Part shown: positions 16,064 through 24,852 of the stretch, in pieces
How positions within the stretch are numbered: position 1 is the first letter of the stretch
How the letters are laid out: each line of letters begins with the position of its first letter
Origin: Amycolatopsis sp. CA-230715
GTDB taxonomy: Bacteria > Actinomycetota > Actinomycetes > Mycobacteriales > Pseudonocardiaceae
Reading direction: 5' to 3'
Length of the DNA: 64,000 nt
Assembly (NCBI RefSeq): GCF_018736145.1
Contig: NZ_CP059997.1
Span: 7,067,501 to 7,131,500, forward strand
Made by a program: the position numbers and the translations under genes
Notes under the pieces: generated by a model
Told to the model about the DNA's origin: nothing
Seen by the model: only the letters and a program-made list of their open reading frames with translations
Databases searched by the model: none

Positions 16064-16648
16064 TCAGGGCCGGGTTTTCCCGAACAGCTCGACGATCTCG
16101 GCCGTGGTCCCGGTTTCGCCGAGGCGGGGGAAGATGCGCTCGATGCTGTTGCGGTGCGCGTCTTCGTTCAGGTCGGTCATCGCGTCCGTGGCGAGCGTGA
16201 CGTGGTAGCCGTGTTCGTGGGCGGCCCGTGCGGTCGACTCCACGCCGATGCTGGTCGCGATGCCGGCCAGCACGATCTGCGTGACGCCGCGGCGGCGCAG
16301 CTGCAGGTCGAGGTCGGTGCCGTGGAAGGCGCCCCAGTTGCGCTTGGTCACGACGATATCGCCGGGGTGCCCGGAAAGTTCGTCGACGATGACGTCCCAG
16401 CCTTCCGGCGGCGCCTCGCCGGGGCGCGGCCTTTCGGTGCGGCCTGGTGCGGCGTCCGCGCCGTCGGGGGCGAAGGTCACCCGCACCAGTACGACCGGCG
16501 CGCCGTTGGCGCGGAAGGCGTCGGCCAGTTCGGCCGACCGCCGCACCACCTCGGCGCTGGTAAGGGGCGTCGTCGGCGCCCCGGTGATGCCGTGCTGCAG
16601 GTCGATCAGCACCAGTGCGGTGTTCGGGTCCACTGTGGTCAGTGCCAT
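16064..16648 (-). CDS. Isochorismatase-like hydrolase lacking the catalytic Cys
   Basis: A 194-residue cysteine-hydrolase fold: ALVLIDLQHG (Asp 16), TKRNWGAFHGTDL (Lys 102) and LAGIATSIGVESTARAA. In amidase-type members the last motif carries the nucleophilic Cys; here that position is Gly 135. Isochorismatases that act by acid catalysis on a vinyl ether also lack the Cys, so the protein could still be active on a non-amide substrate, or be inactive. It lies 28 bp upstream of the MarR-type gene's stop on the same strand, so the MarR gene precedes it and the two may be co-transcribed. Confidence 0.85.
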   Translation of the reverse strand: MALTTVDPNTALVLIDLQHGITGAPTTPLTSAEVVRRSAELADAFRANGAPVVLVRVTFAPDGADAAPGRTERPRPGEAPPEGWDVIVDELSGHPGDIVVTKRNWGAFHGTDLDLQLRRRGVTQIVLAGIATSIGVESTARAAHEHGYHVTLATDAMTDLNEDAHRNSIERIFPRLGETGTTAEIVELFGKTRP

Positions 16649-16676
16649 CGGTTCTCTTTCCCCGGGTCGGCGCGGG

Positions 16677-17117
16677 TCACGGCTCGGTGATCCGGTAGAG
16701 CAGTGCCAGCGCTTCGGTGATGGTTTCGCGTTCGTCGTGGGTGTAGCGGTCCTGCAGTGCGCGCGCGAGCCATTCCTCGCGCAGCCGCCGCCAGTTGCGC
16801 AGGTCCTTCTGCGCGGCGGCGGTCAGCGAGAGCAACTGCTTGCGCCCGTCGTGCGGATCGGCTTGGCGTTCGATCCACCCGCGCTCGTCGAGCGCCGCGA
16901 TCACGGCTGCCATCGACTGCGGGCGAACCCGTTCCGCGGCCGCGAGATCGCTCGCGGACAAGGGTCCCTGCCGGTCCAGTCTCCGGACAACCGATTCCTG
17001 CGACGGGGTCAGCTCGCCGTCGCCACCCGCTTCCTTTACCCTGCGGCGAAGGCGGCCGATCAGGATCCGTAGATCGTGTGCGGCGCGCACGGCGGTTTCG
17101 GAGACGCGTTCCGGCAT
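16677..17117 (-). CDS. MarR-family transcriptional regulator
   Basis: A 146-residue winged-helix regulator: LTPSQESVVRRLDRQGPLSASDLAAAERVRPQSMAAVIAALDERGWIERQADPHDGRKQLLSLT contains the HTH and the D-x-R wing with the conserved DGRK turn. The ATG at 17115-17117 follows GGGTGGGCGG. A near-dyad CAGTTTAAGCTG lies at 17152-17163, 35 bp upstream, and may be its operator. It probably controls itself and the isochorismatase-like gene 28 bp downstream. The longer upstream frame runs through the palindromic repeats and is rejected. Confidence 0.87.
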   Translation of the reverse strand: MPERVSETAVRAAHDLRILIGRLRRRVKEAGGDGELTPSQESVVRRLDRQGPLSASDLAAAERVRPQSMAAVIAALDERGWIERQADPHDGRKQLLSLTAAAQKDLRNWRRLREEWLARALQDRYTHDERETITEALALLYRITEP

Positions 17118-17217
17118 ACCGCCCACCCTAATTCCTTCAGGCAAAACTGTCCAGTTTAAGCTGACTGTCATGTCCCGAAGAAGGATCCTCCGGAGGCCGG
17201 GCGATCCGTGTCCGATG

Positions 17218-17268
17218 CCCCGAAAGCGGCTTTCGGGGACTTGAACGCCCCGAAGGCCACCTTCGGGG
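17218..17268. repeat. Two palindromic intergenic repeat cores
   Basis: CCCCGAAAGCGGCTTTCGGGG (17218-17238) and CCCCGAAGGCCACCTTCGGGG (17248-17268) stand nine bases apart between the MarR gene and the DUF4345 gene. Each can form a hairpin. The second lies just downstream of the DUF4345 stop and could terminate that transcript. Confidence 0.75.
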
Positions 17269-17305
17269 AATGGTGGGCAATGTTGCGGTGCAGCGAAAAG
17301 TGGTG

Positions 17306-17704
17306 CTACACGGCCGCGGTCTCCCGGGAAGCCTTTTCGTCGGCATCGGCCAGCCAGAAGTAGACCGGCGGAAGGGCGAACTCGAGCACCGTCAGGACCA
17401 CCTGGAACCACTGCGGCTGACCGTGCACCGCCATCGAGAGAACCCGGCCGAACGCGCCCAGCAGAAAGATCCCGGCGAGCCATCGGACGACCTTCGCCGG
17501 TATCGGCGACTGCCGGGCCGTCCAGATCCAGAGCAGGCCGTAGCCGAGGAAAACGGCGCCGTAGTACCGCTCCCTGCTGTCCACAGTGGCCCCCGCCGAA
17601 CCTTCGCCGGGCACCGAGTCGATGCCGAGGACGAAGTGGAACGCGCCGATCGCCACGCAGGCGACACCCATGATCAGCAGGAGCGATTTGAGGAGCCTGG
17701 CCAT
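17306..17704 (-). CDS. DUF4345-type four-helix membrane protein
   Basis: A 132-residue protein with about four hydrophobic segments: SLLLIMGVACVAIGAFHFVLG, YYGAVFLGYGLLWIWTAR, WLAGIFLLGAFGRVLSMAV and FQVVLTVLEFALPPVYFWLA. Spacing and the D-SRERYYGAVFLGYGLLW motif match the DUF4345 family of small inner-membrane proteins of unknown function. The ATG follows GGGGGAAGG. It is divergent from a TetR gene, with two inverted operator-like boxes between them, so its expression is probably under that TetR. Confidence 0.82.
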   Translation of the reverse strand: MARLLKSLLLIMGVACVAIGAFHFVLGIDSVPGEGSAGATVDSRERYYGAVFLGYGLLWIWTARQSPIPAKVVRWLAGIFLLGAFGRVLSMAVHGQPQWFQVVLTVLEFALPPVYFWLADADEKASRETAAV

Positions 17705-17718
17705 GACCTTCCCCCTAT

Positions 17719-17769
17719 TTGACACTTGTCTACTAGGCGGAAGGTACGACGCTGGTAGACACGTGTCAA
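17719..17769. promoter_or_regulatory. Two TetR operator boxes in a divergent promoter
   Basis: TTGACACTTGTCTAC (17719-17733) and GTAGACACGTGTCAA (17755-17769) are inverted copies differing at one base. Each has its own inner dyad; GACACGTGTC at 17758-17767 is perfect. The pair occupies the 78-bp gap between the DUF4345 and TetR genes. Binding by the adjacent TetR is inferred from position and symmetry. Confidence 0.7.
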
Positions 17770-17782
17770 GTAGGGTCGGCGC

Positions 17783-18379
17783 ATGGCTCCCCGCAGTAGA
17801 CTCGCCCCCGCGGAGCGGCGCGACCAGTTGCTCGAAGTCGGCGCGCGGTTGTTCGCGGCGAAGCCGTACGACGAGGTGCTGATGGAGGAAGTCGCCGAAC
17901 GGGCCGGGATTTCCCGCGCGCTGCTGTACCGCTACTTCCCCGGCAAGCGCGAGCTGTTCGCGGCGATCTACCAGCAGGCAGCCGACCGGTTGCTCGATCA
18001 GGTGCGGATCGATCCCGCCTTCCCCGTCGTGGAGCAGATTCACGCCGGGCTCGAAGCGCATTTCGACTACTTCGTGGCGAACCGGAACACGGTGCTCGCC
18101 GCGAACCGGGTGCTGGCTGGCGATCCGGTGATCCAGGCGATCATCACCGACGAGTTGGCGGAACTGCGCGGACGTGTCCTCGACGCCACCGGCCTCGAGG
18201 ACTCGGCGCGCGACATGGCCTCCGCCGCGTTGATGGGCTGGCTGGTCTTCGTCCGCGTGCTGTGCGTGGAATGGCTGACGCACGAAGCGTTCTCGCGCAC
18301 CGAACTGCGCGAAATGTGCATGGGCGCGTTACTCGGCGCGCTGCGCCCGGTAGTGGACCTCGAAGCGCTCCTCGGCTAG
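17783..18379 (+). CDS. TetR-family transcriptional regulator
   Basis: A 198-residue regulator. RRDQLLEVGARLFAAKPYDEVLMEEVAERAGISRALLYRYFPGKRELFAAIY is the TetR_N helix-turn-helix (residues about 11-62); the C-terminal helical ligand domain is typical in length. It is divergent from the DUF4345 membrane gene and shares its operator region, giving a simple self-regulated pair. The last four bases overlap the end of the convergent secreted phosphodiesterase gene. Confidence 0.9.
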   Translation: MAPRSRLAPAERRDQLLEVGARLFAAKPYDEVLMEEVAERAGISRALLYRYFPGKRELFAAIYQQAADRLLDQVRIDPAFPVVEQIHAGLEAHFDYFVANRNTVLAANRVLAGDPVIQAIITDELAELRGRVLDATGLEDSARDMASAALMGWLVFVRVLCVEWLTHEAFSRTELREMCMGALLGALRPVVDLEALLG

Positions 18380-21300
18380 CCGACCGTCACCTTCGCGCTC
18401 GCGGCGATACCGCCGCTGGCTGTCGAAATCGTTGCGGTGCCAGGGAAGTGGGCGACGACCTTCCCGGTGCCCGCGTCGACCGAGGCGACCCACGGATCGG
18501 TCGACGACCAGACGTGCGAAGCGGGATCGGCGATCGGCATGGACGCCGGGGGAAGGTTGTCCCCGCCGACCTCGGCGCCGGTCGCCGTCGCGGTCTGCGC
18601 CGTGCCGGGGCGCATGGTCGCGGCGGGCAGCGCGACCGTGATCCCGGCCAGGACCGGTTCGACGGTGAACCGCACCTCCCCGCGCGGCGTGGTGTTGATC
18701 AGTCCGAAGTGGTAGAAGCCGCCGCGGTCCGGCGGGGCGTAGGCGGGCATGCCGAGATCGGCGAAGGTCAGCTGCGGGATCCCGCCCTCGGCGGGGGAGG
18801 CCGGTTTGCCGAGCGGATCGATGACCTGGTCGGCGAATCCGCGCGCGTGGCCGTAGAGCATCAGCACGTGCTTGCCGGGATGGGTCTGCTGGTACCGCTG
18901 GACCAGCCGCACGTACATGCGGGCCTCCCAGCGGTCGCTGAACTGGCTGTCCGCCACCGGGTGCGGGTCGTAGGCGGGCATGTGCGTGGCGACGAGCACG
19001 GTCGGCGCCGTCGCGTCGGTGAGCTGCCGCACCAGCCACGGGTACTGCGGCTCGGCGGGAACCTGGAAGGCGTCGGAGGACCGCAGGCTGCCGTGCGCGT
19101 TGTCGGTCACGATCATTTGCGTGTCACCGGCGCGGTACGCGTAGTGCGTGTCCCCGAACGTCTTGGCGAAGTTGCCGTTTTCCGGCAGCGCCCCCTGGCT
19201 GATCTCGTGGTTGCCGACCATGTCGTGGAACGGCACGCCGAACGCGGCGAGCTTTTCCTTGGCGTAGGCCAGATCCGCGGGCTGGCCGTCATCGGGCATG
19301 TCGCCGAGCGCCTGCACCACCGACGGTCTCGCCTGCGCGGGCAGCGCGGGGATCCGGTCCTTGACCGCGTCCAGCACGTGGCTGCTCGCCGAGCCGGGAT
19401 CGCTCGCGAGGAGATGCGCGTCGTCGCCGACGAGCACCGTCGATCCGGTGCGGTCGAACTCGGCGGCGTTTTCGGTGTACCGCAACCACGACGGGTTCCG
19501 CGGGATCGGGTCGTACGGCGGCGCGACCACCGGGCGCGGTGAGTACAGCGCCTGCAATCCGCTCACGTTGAGCGTGCCCGAGTACGCCGTGCTCGGGTTG
19601 ATCGCGAGGAAGTCGACGAAGCTGATGCGCAACGGGAAGTTCAGGCCGGGCGGCAGCGTCGCGACGACGAGCCGCCAACCGCGCCACGTGACCGAGGTCG
19701 GGTACAGCGTGGTGGTGGCGCCATCGACACCGAGGTAGGACTCGGCGAGCTGGATCCCGGTGCCGTCACCCTTGACCCACAGGCCGATCCCGGTCGGGTT
19801 CTTGCCGTTCTGGTCCGCGCTCGCCAGCAAAGTCTTCTTCGGGGACAGCACGAGCTGCTTGACACCGCCGCCCGCGGGCATCGAGTAGTCGAGCTGGAGC
19901 GAGCCCGGTGCGCTCGAACCGGGCGGCACCACACCCGTTGCCGCGCTCACCGCGGCGGGAAGGCCCGTGGTGTTGCGGAGGTTCCACGCGGTGGGATCGC
20001 TGAAGTCGTCGATCGGCGCGCTCGCGCTGCCGACGGCGATCGTGGTGGAAGCTGTTGCGCCGCCCGCTTTCGCGGTCACGGTGACGAGCCCGGTGCCGTT
20101 CTCCGCGGCGGTGAACCGTCCGGCGCCGTCGATCGTGCCGAGCGCGCCGGAGTCCGTCGACCAGGTCGCCGCGGCGCCCGGGATCTGGACCGCTGTGCCG
20201 TCCGAAGTCGAGCCGGACAGCGAGAACTGTTGCGCGGCACCGTTCGCGAGATCGGGGTCCGCCGGGGACAGCGTCAGCTTCGCCAACCGGTCGGTGATCC
20301 TCAGTGGACGGACCGACACCGCGCGCCCCGCGCGGGCGACGAGCGCGCCGAATCCCGGCCGCGAAGCGGTGAACTTCCCGTCGCGCCAGGTGCCGAGCCA
20401 CCGCGGGACCACCTCGACCGACGCGCTTTCCTTGGCAGGGTTGCCGAGCGCGTCGAGGCCGGTGGCCGCCACGGGAACGGTCGCCCCCGGCGCGGTGTCC
20501 AGTTCCTTGCCGCCGTTCAGCACGACCGAGGTCGCCGGGCCGGGCGCGGGCGCGGTGGTGTAGACGAACAACCCGTTCGCGACGGGGCGTTCGTGGCCGT
20601 CCGAGGGCGTGTTGACCACCGACACGCGGGAATCCCCTTGCTCGCGGGCGACCATTTCGGTGGAACCGCCGCCGTCGAACAGCACCGCGGTCTCCGCGCC
20701 GTGCGCGACCATGTACCCGGCCACCTGCGCCGGGCTGACGCCGGTGGCGACGCCAGCGCCGAGCCTGCCGTCGAGCGTGGCGATGATCGCGTGCTTGCCG
20801 TCCTTGGTCAGCCCGATCACGGTCTCCGGGTTCACCCCGGACGGCGGAGTTCCGGTCGGGTCCTGATACGGCGCGCCGTCCTTGACGAGCATGGTCGAAC
20901 CGCTGATGAGCTGGCGCAGCCCGCCGTCGGGCGCGATCGCGGTGCCGACGGACACCGTGTCTCCACTGTGGACGGTGTCGGCCAGCCACTTCCCGCCGTC
21001 GCCACCGCCGAGGAGGCCGAGCTGCCCCGCGGTGAGCGCGGGCGCCTCGGTGACACCGGTTCGCACGCTGTCCACGACGAATCCGCCGGGGCGCTCGTGG
21101 CCGACGGCCAGCGTTCCGGCGGGAAGCCCGGTCGCGCCGCCGAGCGCGGGCGTGACCTCGGTGATCCCGCCCGCCGCGACGTCGTTGACCACGTTGACCG
21201 AGGTGAGCGGGCGGGACGCGGCACCGTCGGTGACGGTGCCGGAGAACTCCTGCGGCCCGAGCACCATCGAGCCGTCGGCGCGGACGCCGAGCTGCGCGTT

Positions 21301-21765
21301 GAACCGCGGCCGCGGGCTCTTGAGTACCTTCCCGTCGGTGATCACGCCACCGAGCGGCCTGCCGCTGGCGTGGATTTCGAAGAAGTCGCCGTTGACCCCG
21401 GCGACGGCGTGCGTGCGGTTCGCCATCGAACTGACCGTCTCGTCGGCGGGGTTGGTGAGGGTGTCACCGGCCTCGACCACGCCGAGCCGCACGTTCGGGT
21501 CGCCGAGGTTCACGTCCATTACCTGGGTGTGCTGCCTGCCGCCGACCGTGTCGTAGGTTTCCGAGTACCGGGTCACCCCGCGCGTCACGGTCTCGGGCGC
21601 GGTGGCGTCGCGGTCCACCACGAGGCCCCAGCCCGCCGGGGTTTCCGGAAGCCACGGCCGCGCCGCGGTTTCGGCCGCCGCCGCGTTCATCGTGGTCGCC
21701 GCGCTCGCCACCGAGACGACGGCAGCGGCCAGCACCAGGATCTTCCGACACGGGTTCGCGCGCAT
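18376..21765 (-). CDS. Secreted phosphodiester glycosidase with a C-terminal metallophosphoesterase domain
   Basis: A 1129-residue exported protein with a Sec signal (RKILVLAAAVVSVASAATTMNAAAA). Residues about 100-420 form a NAGPA/DUF2233 phosphodiester glycosidase domain with AGVNGDFFEI, GGVITDGKVL and AVLFDGGGSTEMVA. An Ig-like (BIG_2) region follows around residues 510-600, then a beta-rich stretch. Residues about 790-1060 form a calcineurin-like phosphoesterase: GDDAHLL, ALGDMPDDG, VGNHEIS, VATHMP and YGHARGF. The last motif has Arg where GH-x-H is usual. A second Ig-like unit (TDPWVASVDAGTGKV) closes the chain. It may remove sugar-phosphate decorations from extracellular polymers (inference). 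The start at 21763-21765 is the ATG before the signal peptide. Confidence 0.88.
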   Translation of the reverse strand: MRANPCRKILVLAAAVVSVASAATTMNAAAAETAARPWLPETPAGWGLVVDRDATAPETVTRGVTRYSETYDTVGGRQHTQVMDVNLGDPNVRLGVVEAGDTLTNPADETVSSMANRTHAVAGVNGDFFEIHASGRPLGGVITDGKVLKSPRPRFNAQLGVRADGSMVLGPQEFSGTVTDGAASRPLTSVNVVNDVAAGGITEVTPALGGATGLPAGTLAVGHERPGGFVVDSVRTGVTEAPALTAGQLGLLGGGDGGKWLADTVHSGDTVSVGTAIAPDGGLRQLISGSTMLVKDGAPYQDPTGTPPSGVNPETVIGLTKDGKHAIIATLDGRLGAGVATGVSPAQVAGYMVAHGAETAVLFDGGGSTEMVAREQGDSRVSVVNTPSDGHERPVANGLFVYTTAPAPGPATSVVLNGGKELDTAPGATVPVAATGLDALGNPAKESASVEVVPRWLGTWRDGKFTASRPGFGALVARAGRAVSVRPLRITDRLAKLTLSPADPDLANGAAQQFSLSGSTSDGTAVQIPGAAATWSTDSGALGTIDGAGRFTAAENGTGLVTVTAKAGGATASTTIAVGSASAPIDDFSDPTAWNLRNTTGLPAAVSAATGVVPPGSSAPGSLQLDYSMPAGGGVKQLVLSPKKTLLASADQNGKNPTGIGLWVKGDGTGIQLAESYLGVDGATTTLYPTSVTWRGWRLVVATLPPGLNFPLRISFVDFLAINPSTAYSGTLNVSGLQALYSPRPVVAPPYDPIPRNPSWLRYTENAAEFDRTGSTVLVGDDAHLLASDPGSASSHVLDAVKDRIPALPAQARPSVVQALGDMPDDGQPADLAYAKEKLAAFGVPFHDMVGNHEISQGALPENGNFAKTFGDTHYAYRAGDTQMIVTDNAHGSLRSSDAFQVPAEPQYPWLVRQLTDATAPTVLVATHMPAYDPHPVADSQFSDRWEARMYVRLVQRYQQTHPGKHVLMLYGHARGFADQVIDPLGKPASPAEGGIPQLTFADLGMPAYAPPDRGGFYHFGLINTTPRGEVRFTVEPVLAGITVALPAATMRPGTAQTATATGAEVGGDNLPPASMPIADPASHVWSSTDPWVASVDAGTGKVVAHFPGTATISTASGGIAASAKVTVG

Positions 21766-22541
21766 GGGACTCCTCGTCAGGGGATGCGCCCACCTCAGCA
21801 CCGCACCGTGTCCGGCAGATGTCGAAATGTCGACGGTTCGGGGTGCACCGGGGTACGGCATCGTCGCATTCGGGCAAAACGCACGAGTGGTCCAGACCTC
21901 GATGGTCCGTTCGGCGCAGCGGCGGCGAGCAGCCCTGCTCCGGTGGCCCAAAAGATGCTCCTATAGAGGGGTCGGGGCGCGGGTGTGGCCGACGGCTCCT
22001 CTGGGGCGGTCTGTGTCAGGATCTCGGCCCTCGCGGCGGGCTGCCGCTATCTGCGCGTGTCCCCGAAGGTGGCCTTCGGGGCGGTAGACGCCGCGAATTC
22101 GGCCCTCGCACCGCATTCCCGCCGCCCGCTCCACCCCGCGGCGGGCCGTCGGGCGCCCCGAAGGTGGCTTTTCAGGGAATCCAGCGCCCCGAAGGCCACC
22201 GTCGGGGCAGGCGCGTCGTGGTGGTCGAGCGTGCGAGGGGTGGATGTGCGGCGTTGAGCGCCCCGAAGGCCACCTTCGGGGCATGCGCAGCCCAGCCTGC
22301 ACCGCGCGAGGGCCGAGAAAGTGGCGCTAGGGTCCCCGAAGGTGGCCTTCGGGGACCTCCGCCGCCGATCATCGTGCCGCGCACCCGACATCACTGTGAC
22401 CTTCGGGGCACCAGATTCCCCGAAAGCCACTTTCGGGGCACACGAACGCCCGCCGCGAAAAGGCGAGCCGCGTCCGCTTCGGGGCACGCACCGGCCGGTC
22501 ACTAGCCTGAGCGTGTTCGCCGGGAGCAACGGGAGGCGCGA
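21766..22541. repeat. Large intergenic composite repeat region
   Basis: 776 bp without a convincing gene. Palindromic cores occur at 22061-22081, 22156-22177 (degenerate), 22187-22207, 22261-22281, 22334-22354 and 22418-22438. The block 21950-22440 reads as an inverted copy of 46620-47120: its outer end AAAAGATGCTCCTATAGAG (21950-21968) is the exact reverse complement of 47102-47120, and the segment around GCACCCGACATCACTG appears in both. The 3' part must contain the promoter of the membrane-protein gene at 22542. Confidence 0.75.
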
Positions 22542-23744
22542 GTGATGGATCGGCACGATCGCGACGTCGCCGAGCAGTGGTTCCGGCGCAGGGGACTGCC
22601 CGCCGTGGTCAGGGGGAAACCGGCGCAGCTGCTGGTGCGCATCGTGCCTGGCGAGGTGTTCCTGCTGCTGTTCCTGGGGTTCGCCGCCGGGCTCGCCGCG
22701 ATCCTCGACCGGAACGAGGAGGAGCTCGACCGGCTGATGCACGGCGGCGCGTTCGCGCTGTTCGCACTCGGCATGCTGGTGTGCTTCGCCGTGCTCCCGC
22801 CGCTCGGCGCCTGGCTGGCCGCGAAATGGGTCCGCGTGCGGGTGCTCGACCGGCGCGGCACCGCCACGGCCGCCGTGGTGGCCGCGTTCTTCGTCGTGGT
22901 CAACCCCGTCGTGGACTGGCTGACGCCGCCGTACTACTCGCTGCCCGGCGGGTTCGCGGTGCAGGTCGGATTGCTCGTGGTGCTGCTGGTGGCCGCGTTC
23001 TTCGGCGGCGGCTCGATACTCGGCTGGGCACTGCGCGCGGCGTTCCGCCAGCTCGGCAGGCTCGGCGACCTGACCAGCCGCGCGCTCCCGCTGCTGTTGC
23101 TGTTCACCGTCTTCGGGTTCTTCACCACCGAGCTCTGGCAGGTCGCCGCCGAGCTGAGCAGGCACCAGATGTGGCTCGTGGTCGGGCTGTTCTCGGTGAT
23201 CGCGATCCTGTTCCTGATGTCGACGCTGTCCGACGAAGTCCATTCGCTGACCGGAACCGACGCGGTCGAACCGGAACCGGGCAAGCTCGTGGGCACCCCG
23301 TTCGCGGACGGAGCCGCGTCCGGGGCGCCCACCGTGCCGTTGCGGAAGCTGGAGCGCTGGAACCTGGTGCTCGTGCTGGTGCTGACCCAGATCCTGCAGA
23401 CGCTGGTGCTGTCCGTGCTCACGTTCGTGTTCTTCGTGGTGTTCGGGATGATCACCATCAAGGACTCGGTGATCAAGGCGTGGGTCACCCACGACCCGAC
23501 CACCGGGAAGCTCTTCGGGTTCGAGGTGCCCGCGCCGAACGAACTGCTCCAGGTTTCGCTGTTCATCGCCGCGTTCTCGGCGCTCTACTTCGCCGCCGCC
23601 GCGGTGACCGATTCGAACTACCGCAGGTCCTTCTTCGACCCGCTGGTGCGGCACATGGCGACCAGCCTGCTGGCGCGGGACGTCTACCTGTCCCGGCTGC
23701 CGCGAAAGCAGCGGGACCCGGAGGTGGACGAGATCAGCGCTTGA
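22542..23744 (+). CDS. Multi-pass membrane protein of unknown function
   Basis: A 400-residue protein with about eight hydrophobic segments, for example LLLFLGFAAGLAAIL, FALFALGMLVCFAVLPPLGAWLA, AAVVAAFFVVVNPVVDWL, VGLLVVLLVAAFFGGG, LLLLFTVFGFFTTELW, WLVVGLFSVIAILFLMS and LVLVLTQILQTLVLSVLTFVFFVVFG. A cytoplasmic or extracytoplasmic linker (residues about 240-275) is polar. There are no motifs I can place. The reading frame starts GTG ATG; either may be used. It is convergent with the fragment at 23734 and overlaps it by 11 bp. Confidence 0.78.
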   Translation: MMDRHDRDVAEQWFRRRGLPAVVRGKPAQLLVRIVPGEVFLLLFLGFAAGLAAILDRNEEELDRLMHGGAFALFALGMLVCFAVLPPLGAWLAAKWVRVRVLDRRGTATAAVVAAFFVVVNPVVDWLTPPYYSLPGGFAVQVGLLVVLLVAAFFGGGSILGWALRAAFRQLGRLGDLTSRALPLLLLFTVFGFFTTELWQVAAELSRHQMWLVVGLFSVIAILFLMSTLSDEVHSLTGTDAVEPEPGKLVGTPFADGAASGAPTVPLRKLERWNLVLVLVLTQILQTLVLSVLTFVFFVVFGMITIKDSVIKAWVTHDPTTGKLFGFEVPAPNELLQVSLFIAAFSALYFAAAAVTDSNYRRSFFDPLVRHMATSLLARDVYLSRLPRKQRDPEVDEISA

Positions 23745-24009
23745 GCGTGAAGGTGAAGGTTCCGGAGAGCTTGTCGCTCAGCCGGGCGGTCGAAACGAGT
23801 TTCCCTTCCCGCAACAGCTTTTCGACCTCGGCACGCGGAAGAGCGCATCCTTCGGCGACCAGCCGGACCGGGATCCGCGCCGCGAACCGGACCGAAATGT
23901 CGGTCACGTCGCGGCCGGAGTAATCGGCTCCGCCGGTGTCGCCCTGGTCGAGTGCGGTGCACAGCGCGCGTAGCCAGGCGTCGATGAGCTTGTGGTTGGC
24001 GTTGAAACC
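23734..24009 (-). pseudogene. Startless 91-codon reading frame behind the ABC permease
   Basis: Directly after the permease stop (TGA 24010-24012) the same frame stays open for 91 codons to TGA 23734-23736. The translation has protein-like composition: ANHKLIDAWLRALCTALD, then VTDISVRFAARIPVRLV, then PRAEVEKLLREGKLVSTARL and SGTFTFTLKR. There is no ATG near its beginning; the first GTG is about 40 codons in with no ribosome-binding site. It is either the C-terminal relic of a lost gene, or a readthrough extension of the permease. I do not recognise the family. Confidence 0.5.
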
Positions 24010-24852
24010 TCAACCGACGCGCCGCAGCGCTCGTTCCCTGCGGTCCGCGACGCTCGAACCCGATTCGCGGCGTGCCATGCGGCGCAGCACGACCGGGGCC
24101 ACGAGAATGCCGAGTACCGCCCACAAGCCCAGCACGCCAACGGTTTCCAGGTGCCGCCACGATTCGCCGATCTCGATGCCGACGGCGCCGTCGGGCAGCA
24201 GCGCGGAGCGCATCGCGAGGCCGAGCCAGTAGATCGGGAACGCCTGGGCGATCCACTGCAGCCACTCCGGCAGCGCGGTGATCGGGTAGAAGATGCCGGA
24301 AATCGCGATCACGGCCAGCACCGGCAGCGTGATCATTCCCTGCGCCCGTGCGCTGGTGAACACCGAACCGAGCATGGCCCCGATCGGCAGGGCGGCGACC
24401 AGGCCGAGCGCGAGCGCCCACACCAGCGTCAGCCACGCGCCGACGCTGCCGACGGTGAGGCCGGGGACGATCAGCATCGCGGGCACCAGGAAGATCGCGA
24501 GATCGACGACCAGCCCGCCGGAAACCGAGATGATCTTGCCGACGAGGTATCCGGTCATCCCGTTCGGCGTCGCCTTCGCGCGCAGCAGCGTGCCGTCCTC
24601 GCGATCGGCGGTGAGCTGCTGGCTCAGCATCACCAGCGCCATCGACGCGTTCATGCCGAGGATGCTGGGCAGTGCCAGCGTGCCCAGCGCGAACCCGGTG
24701 CCGCCGAAGGAAACATCGCGCAGGAAGAAGGTGACCACGAGCATCAGCAGCGGCCAGAAGCAATGGCCCCAGATATCGGCTCCGTTGGTGAAGGACTGGC
24801 GCAGTTCGATCAGGCCGCGGGTCCAGCCCGCGCGCAGCACCGCGGAATTCAT
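24010..24852 (-). CDS. ABC-2 type transporter permease
   Basis: A 280-residue permease with six hydrophobic segments (LLMLVVTFFL, LALPSILGMNASMALVML, LVVDLAIFLVPAMLI, LTLVWALALGLVAALPIGAMLG, LPVLAVIAISGIFYPITALPEWLQW and VLGLWAVLGILVAPVVL). The R-E-DGTLLRAKATPNG segment and the GIFYPI..LP.WLQ loop are standard for ABC-2 exporters of drugs or lipids. Its ATG overlaps the stop of the ATPase gene by 4 bp, so the pair is one translation unit. It exports an unknown substrate across the cytoplasmic membrane. Confidence 0.9.
   Translation of the reverse strand: MNSAVLRAGWTRGLIELRQSFTNGADIWGHCFWPLLMLVVTFFLRDVSFGGTGFALGTLALPSILGMNASMALVMLSQQLTADREDGTLLRAKATPNGMTGYLVGKIISVSGGLVVDLAIFLVPAMLIVPGLTVGSVGAWLTLVWALALGLVAALPIGAMLGSVFTSARAQGMITLPVLAVIAISGIFYPITALPEWLQWIAQAFPIYWLGLAMRSALLPDGAVGIEIGESWRHLETVGVLGLWAVLGILVAPVVLRRMARRESGSSVADRRERALRRVG

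Noticed and set aside
22061..22438. CRISPR-like array of spaced repeats
   Set aside because: The repeats are self-palindromic, vary in sequence, occur in both orientations and have irregular, mutually similar spacers; no cas gene is present.
22047..23654. A 535-codon minus-strand frame rich in Glu, His and Arg opposite the membrane-protein gene
   Set aside because: It is the mirror frame of a real hydrophobic protein gene in high-GC DNA; composition and lack of any motif mark it as a shadow.
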